A DNA stretch of 64,000 nucleotides from Paraburkholderia caribensis (GCF_002902945.1 NZ_CP026102.1:372001-436000), one strand, 5' to 3'; positions 35,772-45,783 are shown, numbered from the stretch's first letter. A program made the numbers and translations. Notes: generated by a model from the letters alone, not told the origin.

Positions 35772-36662
35772 TCAGCGGTCCTTCGGATCGAGTGCATCGC
35801 GCAGGCCGTCGCCGACGAAGCTCACGGCATAAAGCGTCGCGCACAGCATGAGGGCAGGGCACAGCAGCAGCCACGGCGTCGATTCGAGCTTCTGCGCGCC
35901 GTCCTGGATCAGCACGCCCCAGCTCGTCATCGGTTCCTGCACGCCGAGGCCGAGAAACGACAGCACCGATTCCGTCAATACGATGCCCGGCACCGTGACC
36001 GTCGCATAGACGACCACCACGCCGATCAGGTTCGGCACGATGTGACGCGTGATGATCGAGCGCGAATCGACGCCGATCGCTTTCGCGGCGTCGATGAACT
36101 CGCGCGAGCGCAACGACAACGTTTGACCGCGCACGACGCGTGCCATATCGAGCCACGAAAAGGCGCTGATGGTCAGCACGACCAGATAGAACGCGCGCCC
36201 GAAGAGCGTCATCATCAGGATCGCGATCAGCATGTAGGGGATGGCATACATCATGTCGACGATGCGCATCATCACGGCATCGACGCGCCCGCCCAGATAG
36301 CCGGCCGTCGCGCCCCACGCGACGCCGATCAGTCCCGACACGAGCGTGCCGAGCAAACCGACTTCGAGCGACACGCGTCCGCCGACCAGCGTGCGCACCA
36401 GCAGGTCGCGGCCGAGTTCGTCGGTGCCGAACCAGTGCATGTTGGCGAACGTCGGCGCGAGGCTGATCGCGGACCAGTCGCTGTCGATCGCATTGTTCGG
36501 CGACAACAGCGGCCCCACGAAGCACGCGAGCATGATGACGGCGAGCAGCAGCAGCGCGGCGAACGCCGCGCGATTGCGCACGAAGCGGCGCGCTGCCGTC
36601 GCGAGCGGGCTGCGCGAAGGCGGCGCGTCGACGACGGTCAATGAAACAGGTGGCATTCTCAT
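35772..36662 (-). CDS. Peptide ABC transporter permease (OppC/DppC type)
   Basis: A 296-residue inner-membrane permease. A first helix near residues 30-52 is followed by a periplasmic loop (GTDELGRDLLVRTLVGGRVSLEVG, the classic OppC segment) and five further helices. The EAA-type cytosolic loop REFIDAAKAIGVDSRSIITRHIVPN contacts the ATPases. The frame is open further upstream, but the ATG at 36662 lies directly after the OppB-type gene and fits family length. Confidence 0.92.
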   Translation of the reverse strand: MRMPPVSLTVVDAPPSRSPLATAARRFVRNRAAFAALLLLAVIMLACFVGPLLSPNNAIDSDWSAISLAPTFANMHWFGTDELGRDLLVRTLVGGRVSLEVGLLGTLVSGLIGVAWGATAGYLGGRVDAVMMRIVDMMYAIPYMLIAILMMTLFGRAFYLVVLTISAFSWLDMARVVRGQTLSLRSREFIDAAKAIGVDSRSIITRHIVPNLIGVVVVYATVTVPGIVLTESVLSFLGLGVQEPMTSWGVLIQDGAQKLESTPWLLLCPALMLCATLYAVSFVGDGLRDALDPKDR

Positions 36663-36667
36663 CGGGT

Positions 36668-37606
36668 TCAATAGCGGATACGCGGATCGAGCCATGCGTA
36701 CGCAAGGTCGACGAGCAGGTTGAACAGGACAGCGACGGCCGTCGTCAGCACGACGAGACCGAGCACCAGCGTGTAGTCGCGGTTGATCGCGCCGTTGACG
36801 ACGAGCTGGCCGATGCCGGGCAGCGCGAACACCGATTCGGTGACGACAGCCGCCGTGATCGACGAAATGCACACCGAGCCGAGCAGCGACACGACGGGCA
36901 TCAGCGCCGGTTTCATTGCGTGGCGCAGCACGATGGTGCGCGCGGGCAGGCCCTTCGCCCGCGCGGTGCGGATGAAGTTGCCCGACAGCACTTCGATCAT
37001 GCTGCCGCGCATCACGCGGGCAATCAGCGCGACGTTGATGATCACCAGCAACACGATGGGCAGCACCCGATAACGCCACTCGCCTTCGCCCCAGCCGCCC
37101 GCGGGCAGCCAGCCGTGGCCATCGGCCGTCTTCAGCAGAATGGCGAACACCCACACCAGCAACGGGCCGAGCACGAACGGCGGCACGACATTGCCGATAT
37201 TGCCGAGCACCATCACCGCGTGATCGACCACGCTATCGCGGCGCACGGCAGCAATCGTGCCGAGCGCGACGCCGATCACCACGGCGATCGGCACCGACAC
37301 GCCGCCGACGCCGAGACTCACGGGCAGCGCCTTCAACACGAGATCGGTGACGGACCAGTCGGTGTAGCGAAACGACAGGCCGAGGTCGCCGTGCAGCAGT
37401 GCCCATAAATAATGCAGATACTGCTGCCACAGCGGCTCGTCGAGGTGATAGCGGGCGTTCAGGTTCGCGAGTGTGGCCGCCGACAGATGCTTCTCGGTAT
37501 CGAACGGGCCGCCTGGCGTGAGGTGCAGCAGCAGATAGCATGCGGTGATCACGGCGAGTATCGTCGGGATCGCCCACAGCGTGCGGCGCAACGTGTATGC
37601 AAGCAT
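36668..37606 (-). CDS. Peptide ABC transporter permease (OppB/DppB type)
   Basis: A 312-residue permease with six predicted helices. The N-terminus (MLAYTLRRTLWAIPTI) and the loop FIRTARAKGLPARTIVLRHAMKPA are typical of OppB. It lies 18 bases after the substrate-binding protein gene and five before the OppC-type gene, in a five-gene ABC operon reading on the minus strand. Confidence 0.93.
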   Translation of the reverse strand: MLAYTLRRTLWAIPTILAVITACYLLLHLTPGGPFDTEKHLSAATLANLNARYHLDEPLWQQYLHYLWALLHGDLGLSFRYTDWSVTDLVLKALPVSLGVGGVSVPIAVVIGVALGTIAAVRRDSVVDHAVMVLGNIGNVVPPFVLGPLLVWVFAILLKTADGHGWLPAGGWGEGEWRYRVLPIVLLVIINVALIARVMRGSMIEVLSGNFIRTARAKGLPARTIVLRHAMKPALMPVVSLLGSVCISSITAAVVTESVFALPGIGQLVVNGAINRDYTLVLGLVVLTTAVAVLFNLLVDLAYAWLDPRIRY

Positions 37607-37624
37607 GGGTGCGGTTCCTGCTGT

Positions 37625-39241
37625 TTAGTGCTTGAGCAAGTACAGGTCTTGCGACGCGCGCATGTCGAGATAGTTGGTCGATGCGTAGCCGCCGACGTAC
37701 GGCTTCACCAGACGCGCCGCCGAATACTGGAACAGCGGAATCATCGGGTAATCGCTCATCGCGAGGTCATGTGCCTGCGTGAGCAGGGCCGTGCGCTGCT
37801 TGTCGTCGGTCTGCTGGTTGGCCTGATCGATCAGCGCGTCGACCTTCGGGTTGCAGTAGTGCTGGTCGTTCTGCACGCTGCCGCAGCGAATCAGGTCGAA
37901 GTAGGACATCGCATCGTTGTAGTCGACGAACCAGCCGTCGCGCGACGCCTGCACCTTGCCGTCATGACGCTGCTTGAGCAGCACCTTGTACTCCACGTTC
38001 TCCAGCTTTGCGGTGACGCCGAGCTTGGTGCGCCATTCCGACGTGACGAAGAGGGCAACCTTCTTGTGCAGGTCGTTCGTGTTGTACGTGAAGGTGAACG
38101 TCAGCGGCTTCGCATCCGAATAGCCGGCTTCCTTCAGCAGGTTGCGCGCATATTCGACGCGCTTCGCCATCGGCCACGACGCCCACTCCGGCTTGAAGAC
38201 GGCGGCGCCTTCCGTGCCCTTCGAGATCAGGCCGTACATCGGCAGTTCGCCGCTCGACGTGAGTTTCGAGGTCAGCAGTTCGCGATCGACCACCATCGAC
38301 AGCGCCTGGCGCACGCGCTTGTCCTTGAAGGCGGGGTCGTCGTTGTTGAGGCTGTAGTAGTACGTTGCGATCTGCAAGCCCTTTTGCAACTGCGTGCCGA
38401 ACTGCTTGTCCACCTGGTTGTAGATGCCCGACGGAATGGTGTACGTGTAATCGAACTGGCCGGCCTGATACATGCGCATCGCCGTTTCGTCGCTTTCGAT
38501 CGGTAGATACGTGACCTTCGAGATCGCCACCTTCGGCGCGTTCCAGTAGTTGCTGCTCTTCGTGATCACGAGGCGGTTGTTCGGCTGCCAGTCGTTCAGC
38601 GCGAAGGCGCCGTTGCCGACGAAGTTCGCCGGACGCGTCCAGTCAGTGCCGAACTTCGTCACGACAGCTTTATCGACGGGGGCCATCGTCGCCATCGCCG
38701 TCAGTTGCGGGAAGAATGCGGCGGGCACGTCGGTCTTCACTTCGAGCGTGTAGGGATCGACGGCGCGCGCGCCGAGGCTCGTGACGGGCGCCTTGCCGGC
38801 AATGATTTCCTTTGCGTTCTTCACGAACTCGACCAGCACCGTGTACTTCGATCCCGTCTTCGGATCGACGACGCGCTGCCACGCATACACGAAGTCCGCT
38901 GCCGTGACGGGCTGGCCGTTGCTCCACTTCGCATCGTGACGCAGCTTGAAGACCCACGTGTCGGGCGCGGTGCGCGTCCACGACTGCGCGACGCCGGGCA
39001 CGATCGCGCCCGTTGCGTCGATGCGCGTCAAGCCTTCGAACAGATCGAGGCCGATCGTGTTGCCCGTCCACGATTCGATGTGCGCTGGATCGAGCGATTC
39101 GGTTTCGGCGGGAACCTGACGGGTGATTTCCTGGCTCGCGGCGAGCGTGGCGCCCGCCGGGACCGTGACGGCCGATGCATATTGCTGAAACGTGAGGACG
39201 AGCGCGGCCAGCGCCGTCGTGTAAACGAACGGTGTTTTCAT
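37625..39241 (-). CDS. Periplasmic oligopeptide-binding protein (OppA family)
   Basis: A 538-residue solute-binding protein with a signal peptide (MKTPFVYTTALAALVLTF, cleavage near residue 24). The mature protein has the SBP_bac_5 fold signatures ETESLDPAHIESWTGNTIGLDLFEGLTR and GVAQSWTRTAPDTWVFKLRHDAKWSNG. It is closest in style to OppA/MppA proteins. It is the first gene of the minus-strand importer operon and would deliver peptides that have crossed the outer membrane, perhaps through the OprD porin at the other end. Confidence 0.93.
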   Translation of the reverse strand: MKTPFVYTTALAALVLTFQQYASAVTVPAGATLAASQEITRQVPAETESLDPAHIESWTGNTIGLDLFEGLTRIDATGAIVPGVAQSWTRTAPDTWVFKLRHDAKWSNGQPVTAADFVYAWQRVVDPKTGSKYTVLVEFVKNAKEIIAGKAPVTSLGARAVDPYTLEVKTDVPAAFFPQLTAMATMAPVDKAVVTKFGTDWTRPANFVGNGAFALNDWQPNNRLVITKSSNYWNAPKVAISKVTYLPIESDETAMRMYQAGQFDYTYTIPSGIYNQVDKQFGTQLQKGLQIATYYYSLNNDDPAFKDKRVRQALSMVVDRELLTSKLTSSGELPMYGLISKGTEGAAVFKPEWASWPMAKRVEYARNLLKEAGYSDAKPLTFTFTYNTNDLHKKVALFVTSEWRTKLGVTAKLENVEYKVLLKQRHDGKVQASRDGWFVDYNDAMSYFDLIRCGSVQNDQHYCNPKVDALIDQANQQTDDKQRTALLTQAHDLAMSDYPMIPLFQYSAARLVKPYVGGYASTNYLDMRASQDLYLLKH

Positions 39242-39448
39242 GGTTGGATTCGCAGAAAAAGTCGGGAGAGAAACGCAAGCGGCGCGGACGCCACTAACGG
39301 TTATCCGCGTGATGAAGGCCGAGGCGGCCCTTGTTCGGTGTACGGCATGCAGGATTCCTTACAATTATTATTACAGGCATCCTACAGCGGAATGTCATGC
39401 GCCCCCGGCTTGCGGAAGCGCTTCCAATCAGGATCGAATGCCTGCCTT

Positions 39449-40018
39449 CTAAAACAACCTCGGCGTACCTACCCACACGACGACCGATTCCTTGCGGGCC
39501 GTGTTGGCCCAGCTATGCGGCACCGTCGATTCGTAATGCGCGCTGTCTCCGGCGCGCAGCACGAAGGTCTTGCCTTCCAGCGTCAACGACACTTGCCCTT
39601 CGATGACGTAGATGAACTCTTCACCGGCATGTGTCGTGACTTCGGAACGCTTTTGCCCGGGTGGCATCCTCACAAGGATGGCTTCCAACTGACGGCCCCC
39701 CGACAGATTGGTCATCCGGGCAAACAGGTTCGCCGAGTCTGCGAAACCAAAAAACTTCAACTCGTTCGCTCGACACACCGAGCGTTCTTCGCTTGGTGTG
39801 TCGACGAAATACTGCACCTTCACTCCCAACGCATTCGCAATGCCTGCCAGCGACGTGATGGACGGCGACGCGAGACCGCGCTCGACCTGCGACAGGAACG
39901 GCTTCGAAATGCCTGCTGCTGTCGCTGTTTCGTCGAGCGTACGCTTCAGCCTTTGCCTCAGCGCGCGGATCTTGCTCCCCAGTGCAAGTGCCGTGTCTTT
40001 CTCAAGTGTCGTGACCAT
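39449..40018 (-). CDS. XRE-family regulator with C-terminal cupin domain
   Basis: A 189-residue regulator. The helix-turn-helix spans about residues 14-68 (KRTLDETATAAGISKPFLSQVERGLASPSITSL), and a cupin ligand-binding domain covers about 105-185 (THAGEEFIYVIEGQVSLTLEG). Proteins of this layout sense small metabolites such as amino acids, peptides or polyamines. It lies about 207 bases upstream of the peptide importer genes on the same strand, so control of that operon is a reasonable inference. Confidence 0.9.
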   Translation of the reverse strand: MVTTLEKDTALALGSKIRALRQRLKRTLDETATAAGISKPFLSQVERGLASPSITSLAGIANALGVKVQYFVDTPSEERSVCRANELKFFGFADSANLFARMTNLSGGRQLEAILVRMPPGQKRSEVTTHAGEEFIYVIEGQVSLTLEGKTFVLRAGDSAHYESTVPHSWANTARKESVVVWVGTPRLF

Positions 40019-40767
40019 AACAAAACCAAATTAGTCCGTCAAAATTAGTTTGATATAAGCAAATGTTGTTTGATGACGTGCTGCTCTTTCCCCCTCAGCC
40101 TTGCGTGACTTGACAACTCCTCCATGCTGTTCACGCCGTTCCGATCTTTTCGAGAAAGCACTCTATGTTGCCAGATCGCAAAGATCACTTATCGGATTTG
40201 CTTTAGAAGACTCGTAGTCCGTTGAGATGGATCGGGTATGGGTGGCGCGCATGTCAGTGAATTCCCGAAGCGACAAGCCGCGCTTCGATACGCACAATCG
40301 CAACCTCGCGCGGGTCGGCCCAGCCGGGCTGATCCGCCTGCACGCCCGTTTGCAGCGATCCTGCGGCGGTGTTTTGATCGGTACGTCCTGACCGGACTGC
40401 CGCCGACGAATGAAGGTGAACATCGTGTCGATTTCTTTCGCAGTCTTTCCCCATTCATCCGGCATAGCGAGCGCGCGTCTGTCGATGCAGCCGCCGAAGC
40501 GGTCCGCTCGCGCGATGCTTTATCATTGAGCCTTTCGTCACGCGCTGTTCGCGATGACGGCTTCCCGCTGAAGTCCTGGTTGTTCCGTTTTCGACGCGGA
40601 CCGCGCTGTCCGTTGCTCGTATCGCACCGAACCGTCGCCCGATGCCGCTTTGCGCATCGGTCACGGCAAGGGATCGACGTTCTCCAGTTTTTGCAGCTTG
40701 GCCACGTGGCAATGCGTCCGCTCGACGCAGGCGCGCGCGGCTGCTATCGCGTAAATAAGAGGAAAGC
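40019..40767. other. 749-bp region without a recognisable gene
   Basis: Open frames exist on both strands (for example 40238-40771 plus and 40163-40465 minus), but they look like GC-driven shadows: Arg-rich, without domains or clear ribosome-binding sites. The AT-rich stretch around 40020-40090 is the likely promoter area of the XRE-cupin gene. AGGAAAGC just before 40768 is the ribosome-binding site of the POT transporter. A long untranslated leader or a small RNA cannot be excluded. Confidence 0.45.
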
Positions 40768-42276
40768 ATGAAATCACCCGTATCCCAGACCCGGTCGTTT
40801 TCGACGGTCTTTCTCATTGAGATGTGGGAGCGCTTTGGCTACTACGGCATGGCGGCGCTGCTCGTGCTGTTCATGATCGACCGGCTCGGTTTTGACGACA
40901 GCCGCGCGACGCTCACGTGGGGCGCATTCGCGGCGCTGGTGTATGCGTCGCCGTCGATCGGCGGCTGGATTGGCGACAAGATTCTCGGCGCGCGCCGCTC
41001 GATGATTTTCGGCGCGCTGGTGCTGGCGGCCGGCTACCTGATGCTTGCGCTGCCGAGCGACAGTCTCGAGTTCATGTATGCGTCGCTGGGCGTGATCGTG
41101 GTCGGCAATGGGTTGTTCAAGTCGAACGCGGCGAATCTGGTGCGCCGTATTTACGAGGGCGACGATGCGCGCATCGACAGCGCGTTCACGATCTATTACA
41201 TGGCGGTGAATATCGGCTCAACCGTGTCGATGCTGGCGACGCCCTGGATCAAGGATCACTGGGGCTGGCACACGGCGTTTGCCGTCTGCTGCGGGGGCAT
41301 GTCGATCGCGGTGGTGAACTACTTCCTGATGTTCCGCACGTTGACGCACGTTGGCTCCGCGCCGGATGCCGAGCCGATCCGCTGGATGCGCGTGCTGGCT
41401 GTCGTGGTGGGTGGGATCGCGCTCGGCACGGCGACGACGTTCGTGCTGCAGCACAAGGCGATCGCCGTGGCCTGCGTGTACACGGCGGGCGTTGCGATTC
41501 TGGCGATCTTTGCGTACATGCTGCTCAACTGCGAGCGGTCGGAGCGTTCGGGCTTGCTGGCGGCGCTGATTTTGACGTTGCAGGTGATTCTGTTCTTTGT
41601 GTTCTATCAGCAGATGTCGACGTCGCTGACGTTGTTCGCGCTGCGCAATGTCGATCCGACGTTTTCGCTGTTCGGCGCGCATCTGTTTACGTGGAGTGCT
41701 GCGCAGTTTCAGGCGCTGAATCCGATCTGGATCATGTTGCTCAGTCCGCTTCTTGCCGTGTTGTATACGAAGCTCGCGAAGGGCGGGAAGGACGTGCCCG
41801 TTGCCGCGAAGTATGCGTTTGGTTTTGCGGTAGTGGCGGCGGGTTTTTTCGTTTATGCGTGGAGCGGCAGTTTTGCCGTCAACGGGCGGGTGTCGTCGTG
41901 GTGGATGGTCGGCGGTTATGGCCTGTACTCGCTCGGCGAACTGCTGGTGAGCGGGCTCGGGCTCGCGATGATCGCGCGGTATGTGCCGGCGCGGATGAGC
42001 GGTTTTATGATGGGCGCTTATTTTGTGGCGACGGGCGTGTCGCAGTATCTGGGTAGTGTGGTCGCCAATCTGGCGAAGATGCCGGGTGGGGATCTTGATC
42101 CTTTGATCTCTTTGCCGCTGTATACGAAGCTTTTTGCTGAGCTCGGGTGGCTGGCTGCGGGTGGGGCGGTTGTTGCTATCTTGTTGCTGCCGCTGATGGG
42201 GCGGCTTTCGCGGGCGCATCAGCAGTGCGCTGAGCAAGCCCGCAGTGATGCGGGTGTGGCGGTCTCGGCGCGGTAA
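40768..42276 (+). CDS. Proton-dependent oligopeptide (POT/PTR2) transporter
   Basis: A 502-residue, roughly 12-14-helix inner-membrane symporter that takes up di- and tripeptides with protons. The diagnostic ExxERFxYY motif is present as EMWERFGYYG (residues 18-27). The second family segment, FKSNAANLVRRIYEGDDARIDSAFTIYYMAVNIGS, contains the FYxxINxGS-type motif. Together with the ABC importer and the OprD porin nearby it makes a peptide-uptake neighbourhood. Repeat element B follows its stop codon. Confidence 0.92.
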   Translation: MKSPVSQTRSFSTVFLIEMWERFGYYGMAALLVLFMIDRLGFDDSRATLTWGAFAALVYASPSIGGWIGDKILGARRSMIFGALVLAAGYLMLALPSDSLEFMYASLGVIVVGNGLFKSNAANLVRRIYEGDDARIDSAFTIYYMAVNIGSTVSMLATPWIKDHWGWHTAFAVCCGGMSIAVVNYFLMFRTLTHVGSAPDAEPIRWMRVLAVVVGGIALGTATTFVLQHKAIAVACVYTAGVAILAIFAYMLLNCERSERSGLLAALILTLQVILFFVFYQQMSTSLTLFALRNVDPTFSLFGAHLFTWSAAQFQALNPIWIMLLSPLLAVLYTKLAKGGKDVPVAAKYAFGFAVVAAGFFVYAWSGSFAVNGRVSSWWMVGGYGLYSLGELLVSGLGLAMIARYVPARMSGFMMGAYFVATGVSQYLGSVVANLAKMPGGDLDPLISLPLYTKLFAELGWLAAGGAVVAILLLPLMGRLSRAHQQCAEQARSDAGVAVSAR

Positions 42277-42400
42277 GGTTTTTTTTGCCCCTCCGGGGCA
42301 GGGTGTGCATTTAGGAAGGCGTTGTGGGTTTGCGTTTGTCGTTGCGCTGGCGTCCGGGGTTTTGTGTCTTGGCGCTGGCATCCGCGGATTGTTAGTTTTC

Positions 42401-43058
42401 GCTGGCATCCGCGTTACGTTAGCGTGCTTCAGGCGTCGCCCCTGTGCGGGGCGGCACCTACTTTTCTTTGCCGCCGCAAAGAAAAGTAGGCAAAAGAAAG
42501 CGGCTCACACCGCCAGCGCTAATTCTTGCCTGAGGGCCCCCAAAGGGTCTTACACTTCACACGGCGATCACGTGACCCGCGTTCGTTGCCAACGCGCTGA
42601 ATGCGCGCCTCACCCGCTTCACACACCTGCGTTTCAGCACGCCGCGCCGGACAGTCCACGGCCGCCCAGGTGGCAAACTGTGTGTCGGCTTTCGCGCCAT
42701 ACGCGCACCACTCCGGACCGATAGCGCATGCGTCCCACGCTGTAAGAGCGCCAAGCTATACGACGCGACAGCCTACACACAGTTTGCCACCTGGGCGGCA
42801 CATGCCATTCGCTGCCGCTTGCCCGGCTACGGGTATTTGAAGCGGGTGAGGCGTTTGTTCGAAGCGTTGGCAACGGGCACCAACCAAGGCGCTGGTGTGT
42901 GAACGATGGGGACGTTGGGGGCCCGTGGGTAAACGTCAAGCACTGGCGGTGTGAGCCGCTTTCTTTTGCCTACTTTTCTTTGCGGCGGCAAAGAAAAGTA
43001 GGTGCCGCCCCGCACAGGGGCGACGCGTGAAGCGAGCTAACGTAGAGCGGATGCCAGC
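42401..43058. repeat. Palindromic repeat element, copy B (inverted relative to A and C)
   Basis: A ~658-bp copy of the element also seen at 31318 and 45784. Its terminal 14-bp hairpins are at 42458-42489 and 42970-43001, 480 bp apart. The nested inverted repeat is at 42661-42685 / 42775-42799 (25 bp perfect). The sequence between these arms reads as the reverse complement of the A and C centres, so this copy is in the opposite orientation. Degenerate GGCATCCGC units flank it on both sides (from about 42340 and to about 43170). It sits between the POT transporter and the MocR-type gene. Confidence 0.9.
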
Positions 43059-43232
43059 GCAAAGACCATAACACCGAACGGCAAAGCGTAAAGAACGCTA
43101 ACAAAACGCGGATCCCATCGAAAAGCCAAAACGCGGATACCGGCACAAACAAAAACACTGAACCGGCGAACGCACGCTAAGCTAACAACAAACCCAAAGC
43201 GCCGCAGGCAAAAAGAAACCCAAAACCTCAAA

Positions 43233-44702
43233 ATGGAAATCCACTTATCGGTAGAGGGCCGCCACGACCTGGCGGGACAAATCTACAGACAACTGCGTGC
43301 AGGGATAATCGAAGGCCGCCTGGCAGGCGGCACCCGACTGCCTTCGACCCGCGATCTCGCGCTGCAACTCGGCGTTTCCCGCAAAACGACCCTCGACGTC
43401 TTCGAGCGCCTGCTCGCCGAAGGCTTCCTGCATACGCGCCCCGGCTCGGGCACCTTCGTCGCCGGAGGTTTACAGCGACTGCCCGCCGAAAAGCCAGCGC
43501 ACGCCCGTGCCGCCCATGAGGCGAAAACGGCACCCAGCTCCAGCGCCCGCGCGCAACCGGTATGGCACACCGTCCCCGAGGTACTCGGGCCGCAACCCAC
43601 GCCCGGCACGCCGTACGACTTCATCGGCGGCGTTACCGACAAGTCCCATTTCCCTTTCGACGTCTGGCGCCGCTGCGTGAATCACGCGCTTCGCGTGCAG
43701 TCGCGTGGACGCGGCACGTATCGCGATGCCGCCGGCGAACAGGAGTTGCGGCTCGCGATTTCGCGCTATCTCGCGTTTAATCGGGCCGTCGCGAGCAACT
43801 GGGAGGACGTCATCGTGACGCAGGGCGCGCAGCATGCGCTCGACCTCATCGCGCGCGTGACGCTGCGTCCCGGCGACGTCGCGGCGATCGAAGACCCCGC
43901 CTATCCGCCCGCGCGCGCGTGCCTCACGGCAGTGGGCGCGAAGGTCGCGGCCGTGCCCGTCGATGCCGAAGGCCTCGTCGTGAGCAAGCTGCCGAATCAC
44001 GCGCGGCTCGTCTACGTGACGCCGTCGCATCAGTTTCCGCTCGGCATGCCGATGAGTCTCGCGCGGCGCGTCGAACTGCTCGAATGGGCGCAACAGCGCG
44101 ATGCCGTCATCATCGAAGACGACTACGACTGCGAATACCGCTTCGAAGGACGGCCGATGGAGCCGCTGAAGAGCCTCGACCGCACCGGCCTCGTTGCGTA
44201 CGTGGGAACGTTTTCAAAGACGATATTTCCCGAACTGCGCGTCGGTTACATGGTGCCGCCCGCATCGTTGTTCGAGACGCTGCGCAAGGCGAGGCAGATC
44301 GGCGACTGGCATGGTTGCTCGTTGACGCAGACGGCGCTTTCCAGTTTCATGCTGAACGGTGACTTTGCCCGGCACCTGAAGCGGATGCACAAGCTTTACG
44401 CAGCGCGCCGGGCAAGTCTGCTTGTACATCTGCAGGGCGATCTCGCGCGCTGGTTCGAGCCCATCGTGCCGACGGCGGGTATCCATATGGCTGCGTTGCT
44501 GAAGGCGCCGCTCACGGAGGCGGCCGTGATCGAAGCGGCGCGCGCCGAATCGATTGCATTGCATGGGCTCGCGCCTTTCTATGTGCGCGCAACGCCGCAG
44601 CCAGGGCTCGTATTTGGCTATGGCGGCATCGAGGCCGGACAGATCGAGACCGCGCTTGCGACGCTCGCGAAGCTGATGCCGCGTGTCGAATCAAGGACTT
44701 GA
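43233..44702 (+). CDS. MocR-type regulator (GntR helix-turn-helix fused to PLP aminotransferase domain)
   Basis: A 489-residue fusion. Residues about 10-75 are a GntR winged helix (RLPSTRDLALQLGVSRKTTLDVFERLLAEGFL). Residues about 120-480 are a fold-type-I aminotransferase domain with the PLP-binding lysine K329 (GTFSKTIFPELRVGY) and the cofactor-contacting EDDYDCEYRF. Such proteins usually regulate vitamin B6, GABA or amino-acid genes and need not be catalytic. The target genes are not evident here. The ATG is preceded by A-rich sequence without a strong ribosome-binding site. Confidence 0.9.
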   Translation: MEIHLSVEGRHDLAGQIYRQLRAGIIEGRLAGGTRLPSTRDLALQLGVSRKTTLDVFERLLAEGFLHTRPGSGTFVAGGLQRLPAEKPAHARAAHEAKTAPSSSARAQPVWHTVPEVLGPQPTPGTPYDFIGGVTDKSHFPFDVWRRCVNHALRVQSRGRGTYRDAAGEQELRLAISRYLAFNRAVASNWEDVIVTQGAQHALDLIARVTLRPGDVAAIEDPAYPPARACLTAVGAKVAAVPVDAEGLVVSKLPNHARLVYVTPSHQFPLGMPMSLARRVELLEWAQQRDAVIIEDDYDCEYRFEGRPMEPLKSLDRTGLVAYVGTFSKTIFPELRVGYMVPPASLFETLRKARQIGDWHGCSLTQTALSSFMLNGDFARHLKRMHKLYAARRASLLVHLQGDLARWFEPIVPTAGIHMAALLKAPLTEAAVIEAARAESIALHGLAPFYVRATPQPGLVFGYGGIEAGQIETALATLAKLMPRVESRT

Positions 44703-44968
44703 GCGTGCGTTTACGGGGTCGCGCGTGCCGTGCTGTCAGTCGTCCCCGACGCTCGTGCGCTTAACGTACGCTCGATTTCGTCACTGATACGGGCGTCTTC
44801 CTGCCACCGGACGCGTTTGAAGATTCGTGCTGGACAGGTGCGGCGAAATCGCCAGGTGATCGTGTTTACCCCTTAAAAACAGGCTCGAAATGCGCGAGGT
44901 AGTCAGCGCCACGCAACAAACCGTAACCGTTATACACAAAAGATTCGCGCAGAAAGCGAAAGCGCTTG

Positions 44969-44974
44969 TAGAAT
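44969..44974 (+). promoter_or_regulatory. Candidate -10 element for the HU/H1 gene
   Basis: TAGAAT lies 69 bases before the ATG at 45043. A weak TTCGCG at 44944-44949 could serve as -35, with long spacing. The rest of the 340-bp gap from 44703 shows nothing recognisable. Confidence 0.3.
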
Positions 44975-45042
44975 CCGGCGTTGAAGCGTGTGCATATCGC
45001 GTGCGCTTCTCGCAATTACTGACCCTTAGAGGTAGGAGAAAT

Positions 45043-45495
45043 ATGGCGACTTCCGCAAAAAAGGTAGCCAAGAAGGCTGCTACGGTTCCGACGAAGAAGG
45101 TTGCTGCAAAGAAAGCTGCTGCTGCTCCCGCAAAGAAAGTCACGGCTAAGAAGGTCGCCGTGAAGGCGTCCGGCGTTCCCTCGCCGATCAAGGACACCTT
45201 CACGAAGGCCTCGCTGGCTGCACACGTTGCGGAGCGTGCGGGCGTCGAGCCGAAGTCGGCGAAGGCAGTTCTGGCTGCACTCGAAGACACGATCCTCGGT
45301 TCGGTTCACAAGAAGGGCGCTGGCGAATTCACGCTGTCGGGTCTTCTGAAGATCGTCGTTCAGACTGTTCCGGCGAAGAAGAAGCGCTTCGGCAAGGACC
45401 CGTTCACGGGTCAAGAGCGCTGGTTCCCGGCGAAGCCGGCGAGCGTGCGGGTCAAGGCACGTGCGTTGAAGAAGCTGAAGGACGCAGCAGCATAA
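45043..45495 (+). CDS. HU-family DNA-binding protein with N-terminal histone H1-like Lys/Ala tail
   Basis: A 150-residue nucleoid protein. Residues 1-43 are almost entirely Lys, Ala, Val and Thr in AKK repeats, like the tail of eukaryotic and bacterial H1-like proteins. Residues about 48-140 form an HU/IHF-type domain (SLAAHVAERAGVEPKSAKAVLAALEDTI). The ATG at 45043 follows TAGGAG; the frame is open upstream but without coding character. A strong terminator follows at 45551. It probably compacts or organises DNA, with the tail adding non-specific binding. Confidence 0.92.
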   Translation: MATSAKKVAKKAATVPTKKVAAKKAAAAPAKKVTAKKVAVKASGVPSPIKDTFTKASLAAHVAERAGVEPKSAKAVLAALEDTILGSVHKKGAGEFTLSGLLKIVVQTVPAKKKRFGKDPFTGQERWFPAKPASVRVKARALKKLKDAAA

Positions 45496-45550
45496 GGTTT
45501 GATGGCGGCGTGAGCCGCTGTTGAGGCTCGCTGTTGAGGCTTTATCGCGG

Positions 45551-45586
45551 TCCCCACATGCGAAAGTGTGTGGGGATTTTTTTTTT
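45551..45586 (+). terminator. Rho-independent terminator of the HU/H1 gene
   Basis: TCCCCACA (45551-45558) pairs with TGTGGGGA (45569-45576) around a 10-base loop, followed directly by ten T residues (45577-45586). The T-run also marks the outer edge of repeat element C, because the motif GTCTGCGACG follows immediately. Confidence 0.88.
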
Positions 45587-45783
45587 GTCTGCGACGCTGT
45601 GGGTCAGGTTTTGCGGTTTGTGTTTTGCGTTTTGCGACTGCGCGGCGCGGGTGTTGGGGGTGGTTTGCTCGTGGTCGTGGTCGTGCTCGCATCCGCGATT
45701 TGCCTTCGCGCGTCATGCGTCCGCCGTGCGGTGTGTTCGTTTTGACGCTAGCATTCGCGGTTTGCGTTTGCCTTTGCGTTTTT

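Noticed and set aside
42285..42303. Terminator after the POT transporter
   Set aside because: The GCCCC/GGGGC hairpin comes after the T-run on the plus strand, so the order is wrong for an intrinsic terminator in either direction.
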